A stretch of DNA of 64,000 nucleotides from Bretschneidera sinensis (taxonomy: Eukaryota; Streptophyta; Magnoliopsida; Brassicales; Akaniaceae). The position numbers and the translations under genes were made by a program. Below the pieces are notes generated by a model, which worked only from the letters and a program-made list of their open reading frames with translations, was not told where the DNA came from and searched no databases. Below, one piece after another: positions 20,297 through 32,108 of the stretch (positions are counted from its first letter, which is position 1; each line of letters opens with the position of its first letter). The stretch lies in the NCBI GenBank assembly GCA_023935145.1, contig CM043698.1, positions 147,367,625-147,431,624 of the forward strand, read 5' to 3'.

Positions 20297-21123
20297 TGTT
20301 GGAAATCACCTTGACAAGATGCCCAGGTGGTGATCTTCCAAACACCCAAGTCTTGAATGACTTGTAGAAATAATTTCAGCAATCGAACACAAGAATAGAA
20401 AATCAAAGAAAGAAAGAAGACAAGTAATTTGTTATCGAGGTTCGGCAATGTGCCTACATCCCCGTGAGTTCCTCCGAACTCTCTGCACTATCTCAATGGT
20501 TCTTACAAAGTTACAGCAATCCCCTTCAAGAATCCAAGTTCTTGAAGAACCAAGAAGAGAACGAGAAAGTGATAGACCTATTACAATGCTTTCTATCAAT
20601 TCTTTACTAACCTCTCTTCTTTACAACCAGCCTCACTACAAGAGTCCCTCTTGTGTTTATGTCTCTCACACAATTTTCTCTTGTGTTTACAATGATCTCA
20701 CAATGTCACAACCTGTGTGGTTTTCTCACACACCTTTTTCACCACTTGAAATGAGGCTAGGAAACACTTTTTATAGCCTCTTAATTTTTGCACAATCTTG
20801 TGAATCATTCTTGACCCTTTGATCATGTTCTTCCTTTAATCTCAGCCCTTCATCACTCTCCAAGTGATGCTATGCATTTTGGTGTGGTGTTGTGTGCTGC
20901 GGCGTGACCTGATGCTGCAGCCTCCTGATGCTGTGCACACACCTCCTGCCTGTGGTCAGAAACTTCCACAGCAATGTGCCTGACCTTCCCATGCTCAAAA
21001 TTGAAGCACACACATGTGTGCAACCTTATAACTTGCTCAACTTTGATATCCCATAATTGGTTTGGACATTAACCAACTTTAGACCATGTTTGGATATGTT
21101 TGAAACTTAGACAAATAACAACA
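20297..21123 (-). repeat. 3' LTR of copia A
   Basis: 827 bp, identical in length to 24766-25592. On the plus strand it runs TGTTGGAAATC...ATAACAACA. It shares the block around 'ccgtgagttcctccgaactc' with the LTRs of copia B, so the two belong to one family with diverged U3 regions. Confidence 0.95.
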
Positions 21124-21206
21124 ATCTCTACCTTTGTCTAAGTGTTCAAAAAACCTGAACCATTGTGCAGAAAGCTTCGGGATCCAAACTCATCTTGAGT
21201 CATCAA

Positions 21207-24200
21207 TCAACCGACTCCAATCCTAAGTAATTCAAGGCAATGATTGAACTTACTTAGAGGTAGAAACTTGGTGCCTAAATCTGCAGGACTTTTCTCCGTG
21301 GTCTTCTTGTCAACATGAATGCTTCTTTCTGTACCATTTTCCAGAATGTAATGATACCGAACATCCATATGCTCCGTCCCCTCATGGAACACCGGATACC
21401 TCCACAAGTGCCCCGCACTTTGGCTATCCAAAGATACCACCACCTGCTCTTTTAAGACCTCCCACTCGTCCAACAACCCTTTGCACCCCATAGCCTCCTT
21501 TATGGCTTCCGTAGCCGCTATGCATTCTGTCCTGGTTGTTATGAGTGCTACCACTGGCTACCACTGAGCCTCCATGTACCTCAGCAACCAATTCATCCCA
21601 AGCCAATGCTCTTTTCCGGGATTACTCACAATTTTGCTGAGAACACCCATTGCCCAAGAAACCCTCAACCGGCTTCTCTCCTTTTCTTGGATGATTCTCA
21701 TCCCAAGGATCTTTTGTGCAAGGCTGAGATCCTTCCTCTCGAACTCCTCACTGAGTTGAAATGTAAACCTTTCCATCCTCTTCCTGCTGTTCCAAACTAA
21801 CAGCCCATCAATGACATAGGTGAGGATACTCACCATCTTCTCTACCTTGTGTCCAGGTGAGAAAGTTTCTGTGAAACCTATGTCTCCTCTTCTTGTGAAC
21901 CCATTCGCCACCAGCCTAGCCTTGTTCCGGGCTTCATCTCTTGGAGGGCACCCTTCTTTGATCTTGTAAGTGCACTTACATTCCACAACTTTCTGATTTC
22001 CTGGAATTTTCACCAATTCCCAGAAGTCGTTCTTCCTCAAAGAATCCATTTCTTCCTCCATAGCTAGCTGCCACTTTGACGAATCCTTACACTCCATGGC
22101 CACCGTGTAAGTTTCTTGTTCATTCATCTCTCCTTCTATCCAAGGAGCTGCTACATCCGCAACATCCGTAAACCCACATCTTGAAGGTGGTCCGACCAGC
22201 CTTCTTTCCTGGTCTCTTATGAGCTGAAAGACCTTCTGACTTGCTGCAGCATCCTCTTCTTATTTAGCCTCTTCTTGAGTTTCTTGAGCTTGGCAATCAT
22301 CCAAGGGCTCTACCTGGTCTGAACCCTCTTGCCTCCTTTGCTCTACCTGAACAGAATCTCCCTTGATGCTATGCTCAACAATTTCTGAATTGGTTTGCTC
22401 ACTAGCCCCTGCAGGGTTAGTTTTCTCCAAGTAGGGAAATAATAATTCATTAAAGACAACATCCCTACTTATTATGAGTTTAAATCCTTCTTTTTCTAAG
22501 AACCACAACCTGTACCCCTTAGCCCCTTCCCCATATCCTAGAAACACATATTTTCTAGATCCTGGGCTAAGCTTATCCTCCTTTTGGAGTGCATACGCAG
22601 CACACCCAAAAGTCCTATGGTTGTCCAACTCAGGGGGTTTTCCACTCCACAACTCTTCGGGAGTCTTATGGTATACAATCCTAGAGGGTGATCTATTAAT
22701 CAAATATTCAGCTGTAGCTACAGCTTCTCCCCAAAAATATTTTGGTAACCCGGATCCATCTAACATGCACCTAACCTTTTCCATAAGGGTCTTATTCATC
22801 AACTCAGCAACTCCATTTTGCTGAGGAGTTTCCACAACCGTCCTATGTCTTAGAATGCCATTTAACCTACAGAATTGATCAAGTTCTTGGTTAAAAATTT
22901 CTAAGCCATTATCGGTTCTTATCCCCTTAACTACTCTACCCATTTGAGTCTCAACCAGCTCTTTCCACACCACTAATTTATTCAAGGCATCTAATTTATT
23001 CTTAACCAAATAAACCCATACTTTTCTTGAATAATCATCAATTAAAGACAGAAAGTAAATGTTACCTCCCTGTGTTGGTGTCCTTGCTGGTCCCTAAAGG
23101 TCCACATGAATGTAGTCAAGAATGCCCTTAGACTTGTGCACTCCGGTGTTGAAGCTGACCCGATGTTGCTGCCCAAGAACACAGCTCTTACAGGAATCCA
23201 TTTTTTCTACTTTGTCACCACCAAGTAGACCTTCCTTGCTAAGCACTTGCAGGCCCTTTTGGCTCATGTGTCCCAAGCGAGTGTGCCAAAGGGCTGCCTT
23301 GTCCAGTTCAACCATCAAGCTTGCTGCTTGATCATTGGTTTTTGTTTCTCCGATCATCTCATAGAGTCCATCGTTTCTTGCTGCCTTGATCACTACCAAA
23401 GATCCCTTGGCCACCTTGATCTTTCCTCCCTCTATCTTGCATGTATAGCCCATGGAATCCAGCTGCCCCAATGAGATCAAGTTCCTCTTCAAATCTGGAA
23501 CATACCTCACATTTTCTAGCAGCCTTGTGACCCCATCAAACATCCTCAATTGGATGTCTCCAATCCCTCTCACTTGGCAAGAATTATCATTCCCCAAGAA
23601 GACCCTTTCATCATTGATCTTCTTGAAATTCTTGAACCATTTTTTGTGAGGGCTCATATGATGAGTGCACCCGGTATCTAAGATCCATTTCCCGCTGCCT
23701 TCTTGCTCCTTGCTCACACTTGAGCACACAACAAGAACATCATCATCTTGTTGTTCTGTTTTGGCAACCGAAGCCTCTCCATTCTTGGTATGGCTTCCTC
23801 CTCTATCTCTTGTCATCTTCTTGTAATCTTTCTTGACATGACCCTCCTTATGGCAGTAGTAGCAGCTCTTCCCTCCAAATCTCAGTTTGGAATGCATTCT
23901 CCCATGGCTTTCTCCTCTACCTCTATCCCGGTAGTAGCCATGCATGCTGCTGTGCACTCTCCCATGGCTCTCTCCTCTACCTCTGTCCCGGTAGTAGCCA
24001 TGCATGCTGCTATGCACTCTTCCATGGCTCTCTCCTCTACCTTTGTCCCGGTAGTAGCCATGGCTGCTGCCATACTGAGTTGCTGGCCTTCTTTTAAAGA
24101 ACCGACCTTTACCACTTGATGCACTCCTTTTCTTGGCATCAAGATTATCTTGCAACTCTTTCTTAGGATCAAATTTTAAAAAAAAGATTCGTTTCCGAAG

Positions 24201-24504
24201 ATACCTCTTATCCAGGAGAGTTTTGGCAAGAAACAACTCATTTAGTATCTTCCATAATACAGCTGGATCTTCCGAGTCTCTGCACTCCCTTGTGACATTA
24301 TCCGCCATGTGCAAGAAAATGGTGCTGTAAGCCATCTTCTTCATCTCGGTCCGCTGGTCCTCCATGACACTTGCTAGAAAAGCATCATCTTCTCCAATAG
24401 CCAAGTCCACTTTTTTGTTGCACAAGAACCTCCTTGATCTTCCGCTTCCATAGGGAAAAATCTCCCTTTCCATCAAACTTCTTAATACCGAAATTTGAAG
24501 CCAT
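21207..24504 (-). pseudogene. Copia A gag-pol (gag, PR, IN, deleted RT/RH)
   Basis: On the minus strand gag starts at the ATG at 24502-24504 (MASNFGIKKFDG). It has three tandem 20-residue RG-rich repeats (about 23895-24070) and a zinc knuckle at 23823-23864 whose last cysteine is tyrosine. The protease keeps DTG (23670-23678). The integrase shows the GAG-pre segment HTRLGHMSQKGL, the HVDL aspartate followed by a Trp-to-stop change, RTDNGLE and TPQQNGVAE. RT is reduced to the N-terminal KLAMEEEMDSLRKNDFWELV region plus a short YVIDGLLV scrap; the fingers and palm and the first part of RNase H are missing. The end is a recognisable RNase H tail with VVSLDSQSAGHLWRYPVFHEGTEH in part. Several frameshifts and stops occur. 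It could move only with proteins supplied in trans. Confidence 0.85.
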
Positions 24505-24747
24505 CTTTTGCAGACAAGATCCCAGATTTGTGCACTAACCACAACTACTTTCTTTAACCTCAAGAACACAGATCGAAGATGAATCTTTAACACCGTTCTT
24601 GAATCAACCTTCAAGAACACGACCGGATCTTGATCTTTAACCATTCTTGATTCACCTAAGAAGTTTGATCTTTGATTCTTGGAGTCTTGGCTCCGTACCT
24701 TCTACTTCTTGTTCCGATAACCAGCTGCTGTGCTCTGATACCACTGA

Positions 24748-24764
24748 CCAAAGCTCTGATACCA
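24748..24764 (-). other. Primer-binding site of copia A
   Basis: The minus strand reads tggtatcagagctttgg one base inside the 5' LTR, complementary to the 3' end of plant initiator-Met tRNA. A second copy of 'tggtatcagagc' lies 21 bases further in (about 24732-24743). Confidence 0.85.
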
Positions 24765-24765
24765 C

Positions 24766-25592
24766 TGTTGGAAATCACCTTGACAAGATGCCCAGGTGGT
24801 GATCTTCCAAACACCCAAGTCTTGAATGACTTGTAGAAATAATTTCAGCAATCGAACACAAGAACAGAAAATCAAAGAAAGAAAGAAGACAAGTAATTTG
24901 TTGTCGAGGTTCGGCAATGTGCCTACGTCCCCGTGAGTTCCTCCGAACTCTCTGCACTATCTAAATGGTTCTTACAAAGTTACAGCAATCCCCTTCAAGA
25001 ATCCAAGTTCTTGAAGAACCAAGAAGAGAACGAGAAAGTGATAGACCTATTACAATGCTTTCTATCAATTCTCTACTAACCTCTCTTCTTTACAACCAGC
25101 CTCACTACAAGAGTCTTTCTTGTGTTTATGTCTCTCACACAATTCTCTCTTGTGTTTACAATGATCTCACAATGTCACAAGCTGTGTGGTTCTCTCACAC
25201 ACCTTTTTCACCACTTGAAATGAGGCTAGGAAACCCTTTTTATAGCCTCTTAATTCTTGCACAATCTTGTGAATCATTCTTGACCCTTTGATCATGTTCT
25301 TCCTTTAATCTCAGCCCTTCATCACTCTCCAAGTGATGCTGTGCATTTTGGTGTGGTGCTGTGTGCTGCGGCGTGACCTAATGCTGCAGCCTCCTGATGC
25401 TGTGCGCACACCTCCTGCCTGTGGGCAGAAACTTCCACAGCAGTGTGTCTGACCTTCCCATGCTCAAAATTGAAGCACACATATGTGTGCAACCTTATAA
25501 CTTGCTCAAATTTGATATCCCACAATTGGTTTGGACATTAACCAACTTTAGACCATGTTTGGATGTGTTTGAAACTTAGACAAATAACAACA
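24766..25592 (-). repeat. 5' LTR of copia A
   Basis: 827 bp, pairs with 20297-21123. The duplication ctatt follows at 25593-25597. Confidence 0.95.
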
Positions 25593-25597
25593 CTATT

Positions 25598-25825
25598 GAT
25601 AGAATAGGTTTGTTCCGTAGTTTTAATTGAATAATCAGATTTAAAATCAAAAGTTCCTATTTGATATATTCATCTTGGCAATATTGATTTCTTGACTGTT
25701 TATAGCACTATGGGGTCTTTGGGAGTATGATCTAATTGATCATCATATCTTGGAGGAGATGATGTACTTGATCCAGACACAGATGAATAATCACCCTGCC
25801 GGCATCTCCTAATTAATCTATTCAT
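25598..25825 (-). pseudogene. Pararetroviral ORF1 N-terminus (P4)
   Basis: The ATG at 25823-25825 starts MNRLIRRCRQGDYSSVSG, continuous with a serine-rich and then aspartate-rich stretch that also begins P3 (from SSPPRYDDQ). A one-base deletion near 25707 compared with P3 shifts the frame, and a deletion of about 55 bp near 25662 follows. This is the only copy in the window that keeps the ORF1 start and leader. The start was chosen as the first ATG leading into the frame shared with P3. Confidence 0.7.
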
Positions 25826-26043
25826 GAAATGTATATGTTAATAAAGCTTTAAAACAGGCTGTTCTACAAGGAATGTTTCCTACCGGGACCACCTACTGGG
25901 AACATCCTGGAATGGACTTACCACCAGTATAACAAGGGCTGACCAACGACTTTACCAAAAAGCAGACACAGCAGAACAGTTGGAAAAAAAATGATATAAA
26001 CATATAAAGAAGATGAAGAAAGTATCTAGAGAAACGCAAACAT

Positions 26044-26056
26044 GGCTCTGATACTA
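26044..26056 (-). other. Pararetroviral primer-binding site (initiator-Met tRNA)
   Basis: The minus strand reads tagtatcagagcc, one mismatch from the tggtatcagagcc complement of plant initiator-Met tRNA, the conserved start of minus-strand synthesis in Caulimoviridae. It lies about 220 nt after the promoter TATA (26271) and about 220 nt before the ORF1 ATG. It numbers the viral genome origin. P3 ends just short of it. Confidence 0.8.
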
Positions 26057-26270
26057 AATGTAAACAGGATCATATAAAACATTACATGAAAACACCCAAG
26101 TAATATTTTGAAACAGATTTAATATATGTTGATAAATATCAGTTTGAAATACACATATAAATTTGAACAAAATAAGAGGCTTACAGTGCCAAGAGGGAAG
26201 TGGTTGCCCTCAAAAACAAAATAAAACGCTCTCAAAACATACTCTACCCATTACATTGAAAATACAAACA

Positions 26271-26276
26271 ATTATA
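26271..26276 (-). promoter_or_regulatory. Putative pararetroviral promoter TATA (P4)
   Basis: tataat on the minus strand, at the position of tataaat in P2 and P3, after the ORF2 and Lys-repeat zone and before the leader. Confidence 0.4.
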
Positions 26277-26640
26277 GACTCTTGATCGCTGACTTCAACC
26301 ATTTTCAAATCCGAGTATGCGAAATTTAGAGAAAATTGAATCCGTGAATAATTTTCTTTTGAACTTCTTTATGGCTTTTGGCTTCTTCTGCTTTTGCTTT
26401 TGACATGTCTGGCATCTGCTATTTTTGCTTTTTGATAAGCATCTTCTGCTTTTTCTTTGTCGATTTTGCTTTCTTTTTTTTTTTGATGTGTCTGGAATCT
26501 GCTTTTTTGACGAGTATCTTCTGCTTTTTTGTCGATTTTGCTTTTACTTTTTGATTTTTTCTTGCTTTTTCTTTTTGACGTGTTTGGAATCTGCTTTTTG
26601 GTTTTTTAGATTTGTCGATCTTCTTTTGCCTGGTGAAATC

Positions 26641-27851
26641 TTATGATAGATCAAATGCATCATAAGGTTCATGTGCATCCTGATAGGGTGACTTGGATTG
26701 ATCATCTGGAGTCTGAGTACTTTCATCATCATTGTCTAATAGCAGAGACAGTTCCTCTAATAATTTCTTTTTCTTTTCTTGTTTGGTCAATTTGTTGGGT
26801 TCTGATGAAGGAGATGGTGCTTCAAGATATTTGGAGTATTGGGGATTATCAAAAAACCAATTTTTGATAACATCAATGCTAGCAAATGAGCAATCACATT
26901 TTGCCCACCATTTGACTTTGAAAATTCGATTTATGGCTAGTTAATCCCAAGAAGTTTTACTTATAACATAATCCCAAAAGATAATCCAAGAAATGAAAAA
27001 AATGATATAAAAAAGCATCTCATGAGAATAAGTTTTTTCAGTATTGGTATTGTGCTTGAAATAGGTTAATGATTCTTTAATAGGGGGAGAAAGAATAGAT
27101 GAGTCACTCCCAAAAGAAAACAACCACTCAAACATCCATATTGGAAGATTGATAAAAAAAACTTTTTGTCAAAGAAAATAAACCAGGAATGAGATTTTGG
27201 TCAGATGAAGAATACATTATACCATGCTTTTTGATAATCATAATGATTATATATGGGGGGCACGAATGGGACGGAAAAGGTTTTGGGTTTATAATGATCA
27301 TCGATTTTGTCTGGGGATATGATACGGAGGATTTTGCATTTTGAATAAGTAATAATATTGGGATTTATTGGGTCTCTGGTATGGTGATTTCCATTGATTT
27401 AGTATCAACTGTTATATGTTCATAGAATTTTTTGGTCTTTTTTGGATCTTCTGGAATATAATGAAAACCTATGGGGAAAATTTTGTTAGTATAAAGATAC
27501 TTAGTAATAAAATTGAGATCATTTGTGGGTCTATCTAGGCTGGTGCATCAGACATGTTCTTGGTATGGTTTTTGAATGTATTGACTGGTCTTTGGGATAG
27601 AGGTTCAAGAGGAGTAAGGTGTTTGAGAAAATGTTTGGGCATATGACTGGGAGGTTAAATTTGGGAATTCAGATAGATTTGGGATTTTTCCCAGTGATGT
27701 AATTCTATTTGATTGTTGAGGGGTTTTTGGTTGTATTGGGATAGGTTGATGACCTGGGATTTGGATTTTTGTGGCACAGTCATTGAGGCTTTGGGGTTTT
27801 GGTGAAGGTGGAGGCACCTTCTGCTTTCCTTTTTTTATTGGATGAACTCAT
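26641..27851 (-). pseudogene. Pararetroviral ORF2 (P4)
   Basis: It starts at the ATG 27849-27851, overlapping the ORF1 TGA as ATGA exactly as in P3, and ends at the conserved TAA (26641-26643). The length is not a multiple of three, so a net frameshift is present, and several stops occur. Recognisable parts are the proline-rich N-terminus (27817-27605), the aromatic block with MFEWLFSFGSDSSIL (27135-26941) and the acidic tail. The overlapping +1 basic ORF is open for only 62 codons here (26732-26544). Function unknown. Confidence 0.75.
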
Positions 27852-28184
27852 GATTTTCTTGTGTTTGATTCCTGCAAAAATTCCTGTGTGAGGAAATCAG
27901 GCACGAAATTATGCTCTCCCTTTATATACTCGATATTGAAATCGAATGCACTCAGTATTGCTTGCCATCCTAGCAAATATTTGTTTTGAAACAAGATTTT
28001 GAACATCTTTCTGTAAAATTTCTTTTGCTGATTTACAATCAACTTTTAATAATAAAAAAATTTGTTGTATAAATCATCTTGAAATTTTGAAATATATAAA
28101 ATAATTGCTAAAATTTACTTTTTGATAGTTGAATAATTTTTTTGAGCACCAAGCCATATACTGAAATGAAACCTGACAATTTGC
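27848..28184 (-). pseudogene. Pararetroviral RNase H domain and ORF1 end (P4)
   Basis: The end of RNase H is open at 28042-27848 with the NIEYIKGEHNFVPDFLTQEF segment (in part) that closes the domain. The N-terminal half is lost: at about 28205 the frame jumps from the RT thumb to a point corresponding to 13216 in P3. The ORF1 stop is at 27848-27850. Confidence 0.75.
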
Positions 28185-29060
28185 TCATTGGTTTTTTGGG
28201 GAAGAATCTGTTAACCTTTGTAACTGTGTTTTGTCTTTTATTTCATCTAGAAATTTGTTTGCAAATTCAATGGATCTATCTATTGGTTTGCTAGTTCCTT
28301 GAAATATAAGATATCCTAAAAATTTTACTCTAGTTTGAAACAATTTCATTTTTGTGGCAGATAATACTATACCATTATTTTTGATGATTTGGAAAAAAGT
28401 TTTTAAATGCTTAAAATGTTGATCTATAGATTTTGAGAATATTAATATATCATCAATATAGGTAATGGTGAATTTAGAATAATCATTAAAAATATCATTA
28501 ATGATGTTTTGAAATTCAAAATGAGCATTTTTAAGCCCAAAAGGCATAACATTCCACTCATAATGGCCAAATTGAACATTAAAAGCAGTTTTATATTTAT
28601 CTGCTTCATTTATCTGAATTTGCCAAAATTCTGATTTTAAATCAAATTTTGCGAAAATAGTAGAGTCATGTAATCTATTGAGAAGATCTTTTTTATTAGG
28701 TATGGGATATCTAATCCATTGCAAAACTTTGTTTAAAGGTTTATAATTAATGACTAGTCTATGAGCTCCTCTTTCTAACTCAGCTTGTTTTTGAACATAA
28801 AATGCAGAACAGCTCCAAGGAGACTTGCTTGGTCTAATTAATTTTTTATTTAATAAAACTTTTATTTCTTCTTGGTAATAATTCAATAATTCTTGATTCA
28901 TCTGTATATGTCGTGATTTGGATGGAATATTTTTCTCATCAAAATCTGGCTCATATGGTAAAGAGACTGTGTTCTTTCTTCTTTCCCAAAAAGCATTAAG
29001 GAGGTCAGTACATATTTCTTTTTTGAATAATTCTTCCAATTCTATTGTCTGAGATTGAAT
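28185..29060 (-). pseudogene. Pararetroviral reverse transcriptase (P4), catalytic core intact
   Basis: Open for 284 codons (29039-28185). Motifs in order: PYEPDFDEKNIPSKSRHI; IRPSKSPWSCSAFYV; INYKPLNKVLQWIRYPIPNK; FAKFDLKSEFWQI; NVMPFGLKNAHFEFQ; and the catalytic YIDD at 28449-28460 (TYIDDILIFSKS); then VKFLGYLIFQG. It aligns with caulimovirid RTs (RVT_1 fold), which copy pregenomic RNA to DNA in the cytoplasm. The Gly usually found in the FDLKSGF motif is Glu, and the thumb is truncated near 28205. No integrase follows, which separates it from Ty3/gypsy. Confidence 0.85.
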
Positions 29061-29219
29061 TTGAGGTTGTTTAAGTCGTTGTTCTATTTTTTAATAATTT
29101 ATTTCTTCTTTGAGAAAGTTTATATGAGCTCGTTTATTTTGTATTAAATTTATTTGCCTGCATAAAGTATTGGTTTGTAATTAATTTAATTCTCTTGTAT
29201 CTACAGGTTGTAGAAAGGG

Positions 29220-29590
29220 GAAAAATAAAGTTTTCTCTAAGATGTTGGTTTCTATTCCTAAATGACTAACCTTGAAGGGATAAATTTAGGTTAGGAAAGG
29301 TGTTCCTAAAATAATATTTTGATGTATATTTTTTACAAGAATAAAATGAGTTTTTAAACAGTATCCATCATTACATACATGGGAATTTGTAATTTTGTAT
29401 TCTACATTTAGTTTTGAACCACTAGCTGTATTTAGTCTTTCTGTAGTTTTTTCATAATACTTTGTAGGAATAAGGCCTTCTTTAATACAATTCTAGTCTG
29501 CACCAGAATCTACTAAGGCGGTAGTATTAATATGATATTCTTTGTTAATAACAATAGAAATTTTAATATACCATTTTTGATAATTCGTTT
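29220..29590 (-). pseudogene. Pararetroviral aspartic protease domain (P4)
   Basis: The active-site codons read DSGAD (29496-29510), followed immediately by a TAG. Downstream are the segments LNTASGSKLNVEYKI and VKNIHQNIILGTPFL. The catalytic triad is better kept than in P3 (DSDA), but stops and frame breaks silence it. Confidence 0.75.
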
Positions 29591-30203
29591 TTTCTATTAG
29601 ATTAACATAACCGTCTTTTGATTGATCATTTATATTTATTAAATTAGCATGATCTTTTGATCCATCATTTATACATATTAAATTAGCATGATTAGAAGTC
29701 TTAGGGGCTTCTTTTGGGACTTCTTTGTTGATTTGTTAAGAGATCGATTCTTTAAGATAATTAATTTCTAAATAAATTATTTTTCCTTTTACATCAACTG
29801 TATCTTTTTGAATTTATTTTATTTGATATTTCATAATATTAATTTTCATTTATAAATCTTATGTGGTAGCTATTTCGGGTTTTTGAAAACGGGTTTCAAA
29901 AATTTTTGTAAGATTATAGGGCTCAGATGGAGTTAAAATCTTATTTTCCTTCTTGAATAATATCTCTTAGTTTCATTAAGTAATCCTTTTTTATCATAGG
30001 ATCACAATTTTATCTATTATATCTAAAAGAAATTCTTTTTGAGATGTGATCATATTGATAGATTTACAGAAACAAAGTTCATCTTCATAATCACATTGTG
30101 AATCAATGGATTCTTCTGAATTAGTACTTTCTTGTATTGTGTAAATGAGCTCTTCATTATCAGAGGAAGAATATTCTTCTTCTGTTTGAGTGTCATTAAT
30201 CAT
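29591..30203 (-). pseudogene. Pararetroviral ORF1 linker (P4)
   Basis: It corresponds to 11570-12184 in P3. The acidic part MINDTQTEEEYSSSDNEELIY is open (30203-29994). The Lys/Ile-rich coiled-coil part is broken by several stops. Confidence 0.55.
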
Positions 30204-31260
30204 AACTTTAGTTAACTGTTGCTTCAGAGATTTTTCAACATCTAATTCATTAATTTTTTGTTTGACTTTACAATTCTTTGCCCAATGTCCAAGTCTTCCA
30301 CACTTGAAACAGACTTTTGAAGGAGCTTGGGATTTTCTAGTTTTTCTAAAATTAGGTTTTTTGGTTTTATGAGGAGGGGGAGATCTTGCATGTTTTTTAT
30401 ATTTTTGTTTTTTTGAAAATCTTTTGTTTTCTTTTATTTTTCAGCGGATGGAGCCCTTAAGGTTTCATAGTCATATTGACTACAAAATGATCCTAATTCT
30501 TTTCTGCTTTGTTTTAGCTCTGACTTCATTTTTTTATTTAAGCTTAAGGTCATTACATATTGATAAACCTTAATAGTTTATGTAACTGATGATCTCTCCA
30601 TAAGAGAGATAGTGATAAGGAATAGATTTGCCATTTAGATCTCTGATCCTTTGTCTGATCTTTTCAGCAAATAATTTTGGAAGTCCAGATATGAACTTTT
30701 CTTTCCAATAAGCGTTATTACTATCTTGTCTTGTAAATACCTTAGCAAGAAAGACATCTTTATACCATCTAAAGTCTTGCAAAGTAGGGCAGGTTATATT
30801 TATAAGTATTTCAGCGGATCTTGCAGCAAACTTATCAGGGTCTCCAATGAAGTGTTTGGTGATAGCATATATCAAAGTTTCAAATGCGTTTTCTTGGTTT
30901 ACAGGTACTATTCTAGATACTGTTTCTCCGGTTTGTGGATTTTGGACTGTTTGGGAGGTATTTACTTGTATTGTTGCTTCAGTAATTTCATTTTGGTTTT
31001 GTTCAGTAAGGTAATTATCCCACCATCCTTTGAGGGTTCCAGTAAACCCAGTAATTATGGCAAGAGTTATCTCTTTATCTGTGTTATTACTACATGTTCT
31101 ATAGGCGGTGGCTACCATAGTCATTTCTTGAAGGGTATTGATGATTATATGCTTACTAGCTCCATCAATATTCCATTCATATATTGTGCTATCATCATAT
31201 CTTGCTTGGGTAGCAGAGGATCTTTCTTCAAATTATAAATCAGGAGGAGTTGGCCTAGGG
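30204..31260 (-). pseudogene. Pararetroviral capsid (CP) domain with zinc finger (P4)
   Basis: The capsid core is open for 184 codons (31124-30570): TGTLKGWWDNYL, AITKHFIGDPDKFAAR, CPTLQDFRWYKDVFLAKVF and LPKLFAEKIRQRIRDLNGKS. A basic tail and an intact CCHC knuckle follow at 30270-30311 (CX2CX4HX4C). It is better preserved than P3, where the same region is in three frames and the knuckle His is Asn. Confidence 0.8.
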
Positions 31261-32108
31261 TAGTAATTCCTAGTTTTTGGTAATGGGGCATTCTTATAAT
31301 AATTTCTTCGATATATTTTATTGATACCATCTGATTCTTTAATTTCATTGACGATATCTTTTTCTATGACATTGATATTATACGAGGGTCCTTCTGGTGC
31401 AAGGGATAATCCTCGTAATCTATCATTTATTGATTTTAATATATCATCAGAATCATCAAGTCTAATTAAATTTTTTTGTTCAATATTTATTGGCATAATA
31501 ATAGGTTGAGATAAATGTGAATGGGGCTTCAGAATGATTGGGGGGACTTCCCTCCCGAGAAGTTTTGGAGTGGAAACACTTACTTTTTCATCGATGGAGT
31601 CTATGGAGGTGGCAATGGAGTTGAGCTGGTTTGAAATAGTATGAAGATTTTGATTGGTGAAGTTATTTTGAGAATAAAGATTTTGGATATCTTTGGCTAA
31701 TACCGGACGATAATCGGGGCCAACGGTTTGCTTAAATGGGGATGTTGTAATGGCAGATGAATAATGAGGCAATTTAATAGCAATTATCTGTAAAGGATGA
31801 TGAATAGATGATATAATTTGGTCATCTGATGTTGTCCATAATTGATTAAGTTGAGTAATAACATCTATTTCTATAGGGTTTTATAAATCATGATGATTCT
31901 GGGCAAAGGGGTTGAATAATTTATTATTGAATGTGTACATCTCAAAAAAGTCGAAGAAATACACATTGCATTTTATTTCTTTCATGTGAGTGTACCATTC
32001 TTCACGAATCTGGGATCTTGATTCATTAGAAACGTTTGCCATAAACTAATCAATTTTGACCTTATTTTCTGAAGATAAAAAATCATTCTTAAGTTTGATT
32101 TTATCGAT
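31233..32108 (-). pseudogene. Pararetroviral ORF1 region between movement and capsid domains (P4)
   Basis: It corresponds to 9630-10500 in P3. Open at 31772-31233 (179 codons) with SNQLNSIATSIDSIDEKV and a PPIILKPHSHLSQP segment; the upstream half has several stops. Function not recognised. Confidence 0.55.

Larger units (their letters stand above)
20297..25592 (-). mobile_element. Copia A, complete LTR retrotransposon inserted in viral movement gene
   Basis: 5,296 bp, bounded by two 827-bp LTRs (TGTTGG...CAACA), a 5-bp duplication (ctatt), and on its minus strand a primer site next to the 5' LTR and degenerate gag-pol. The element is short for copia because large parts of RT and RNase H are absent. 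The LTRs differ at roughly two dozen positions by eye (about 3%), indicating a fairly recent insertion, younger than the viral copy that it interrupts. Confidence 0.95.

Noticed and set aside
26044..26056. tRNA gene fragment
   Set aside because: Short tRNA complement in the position of a viral primer-binding site; no cloverleaf around it. The same holds for 24748, 37484, 45346 and 60416.
28185..29060. Ty3/gypsy RT
   Set aside because: It is preceded by movement and capsid domains, is followed by RNase H and ORF2 with no integrase, and lies in a circularly permuted genome without LTRs.
30726..31238. 170-codon plus-strand frame opposite the viral capsid gene
   Set aside because: It is a shadow of the minus-strand capsid domain, which has clear family motifs.
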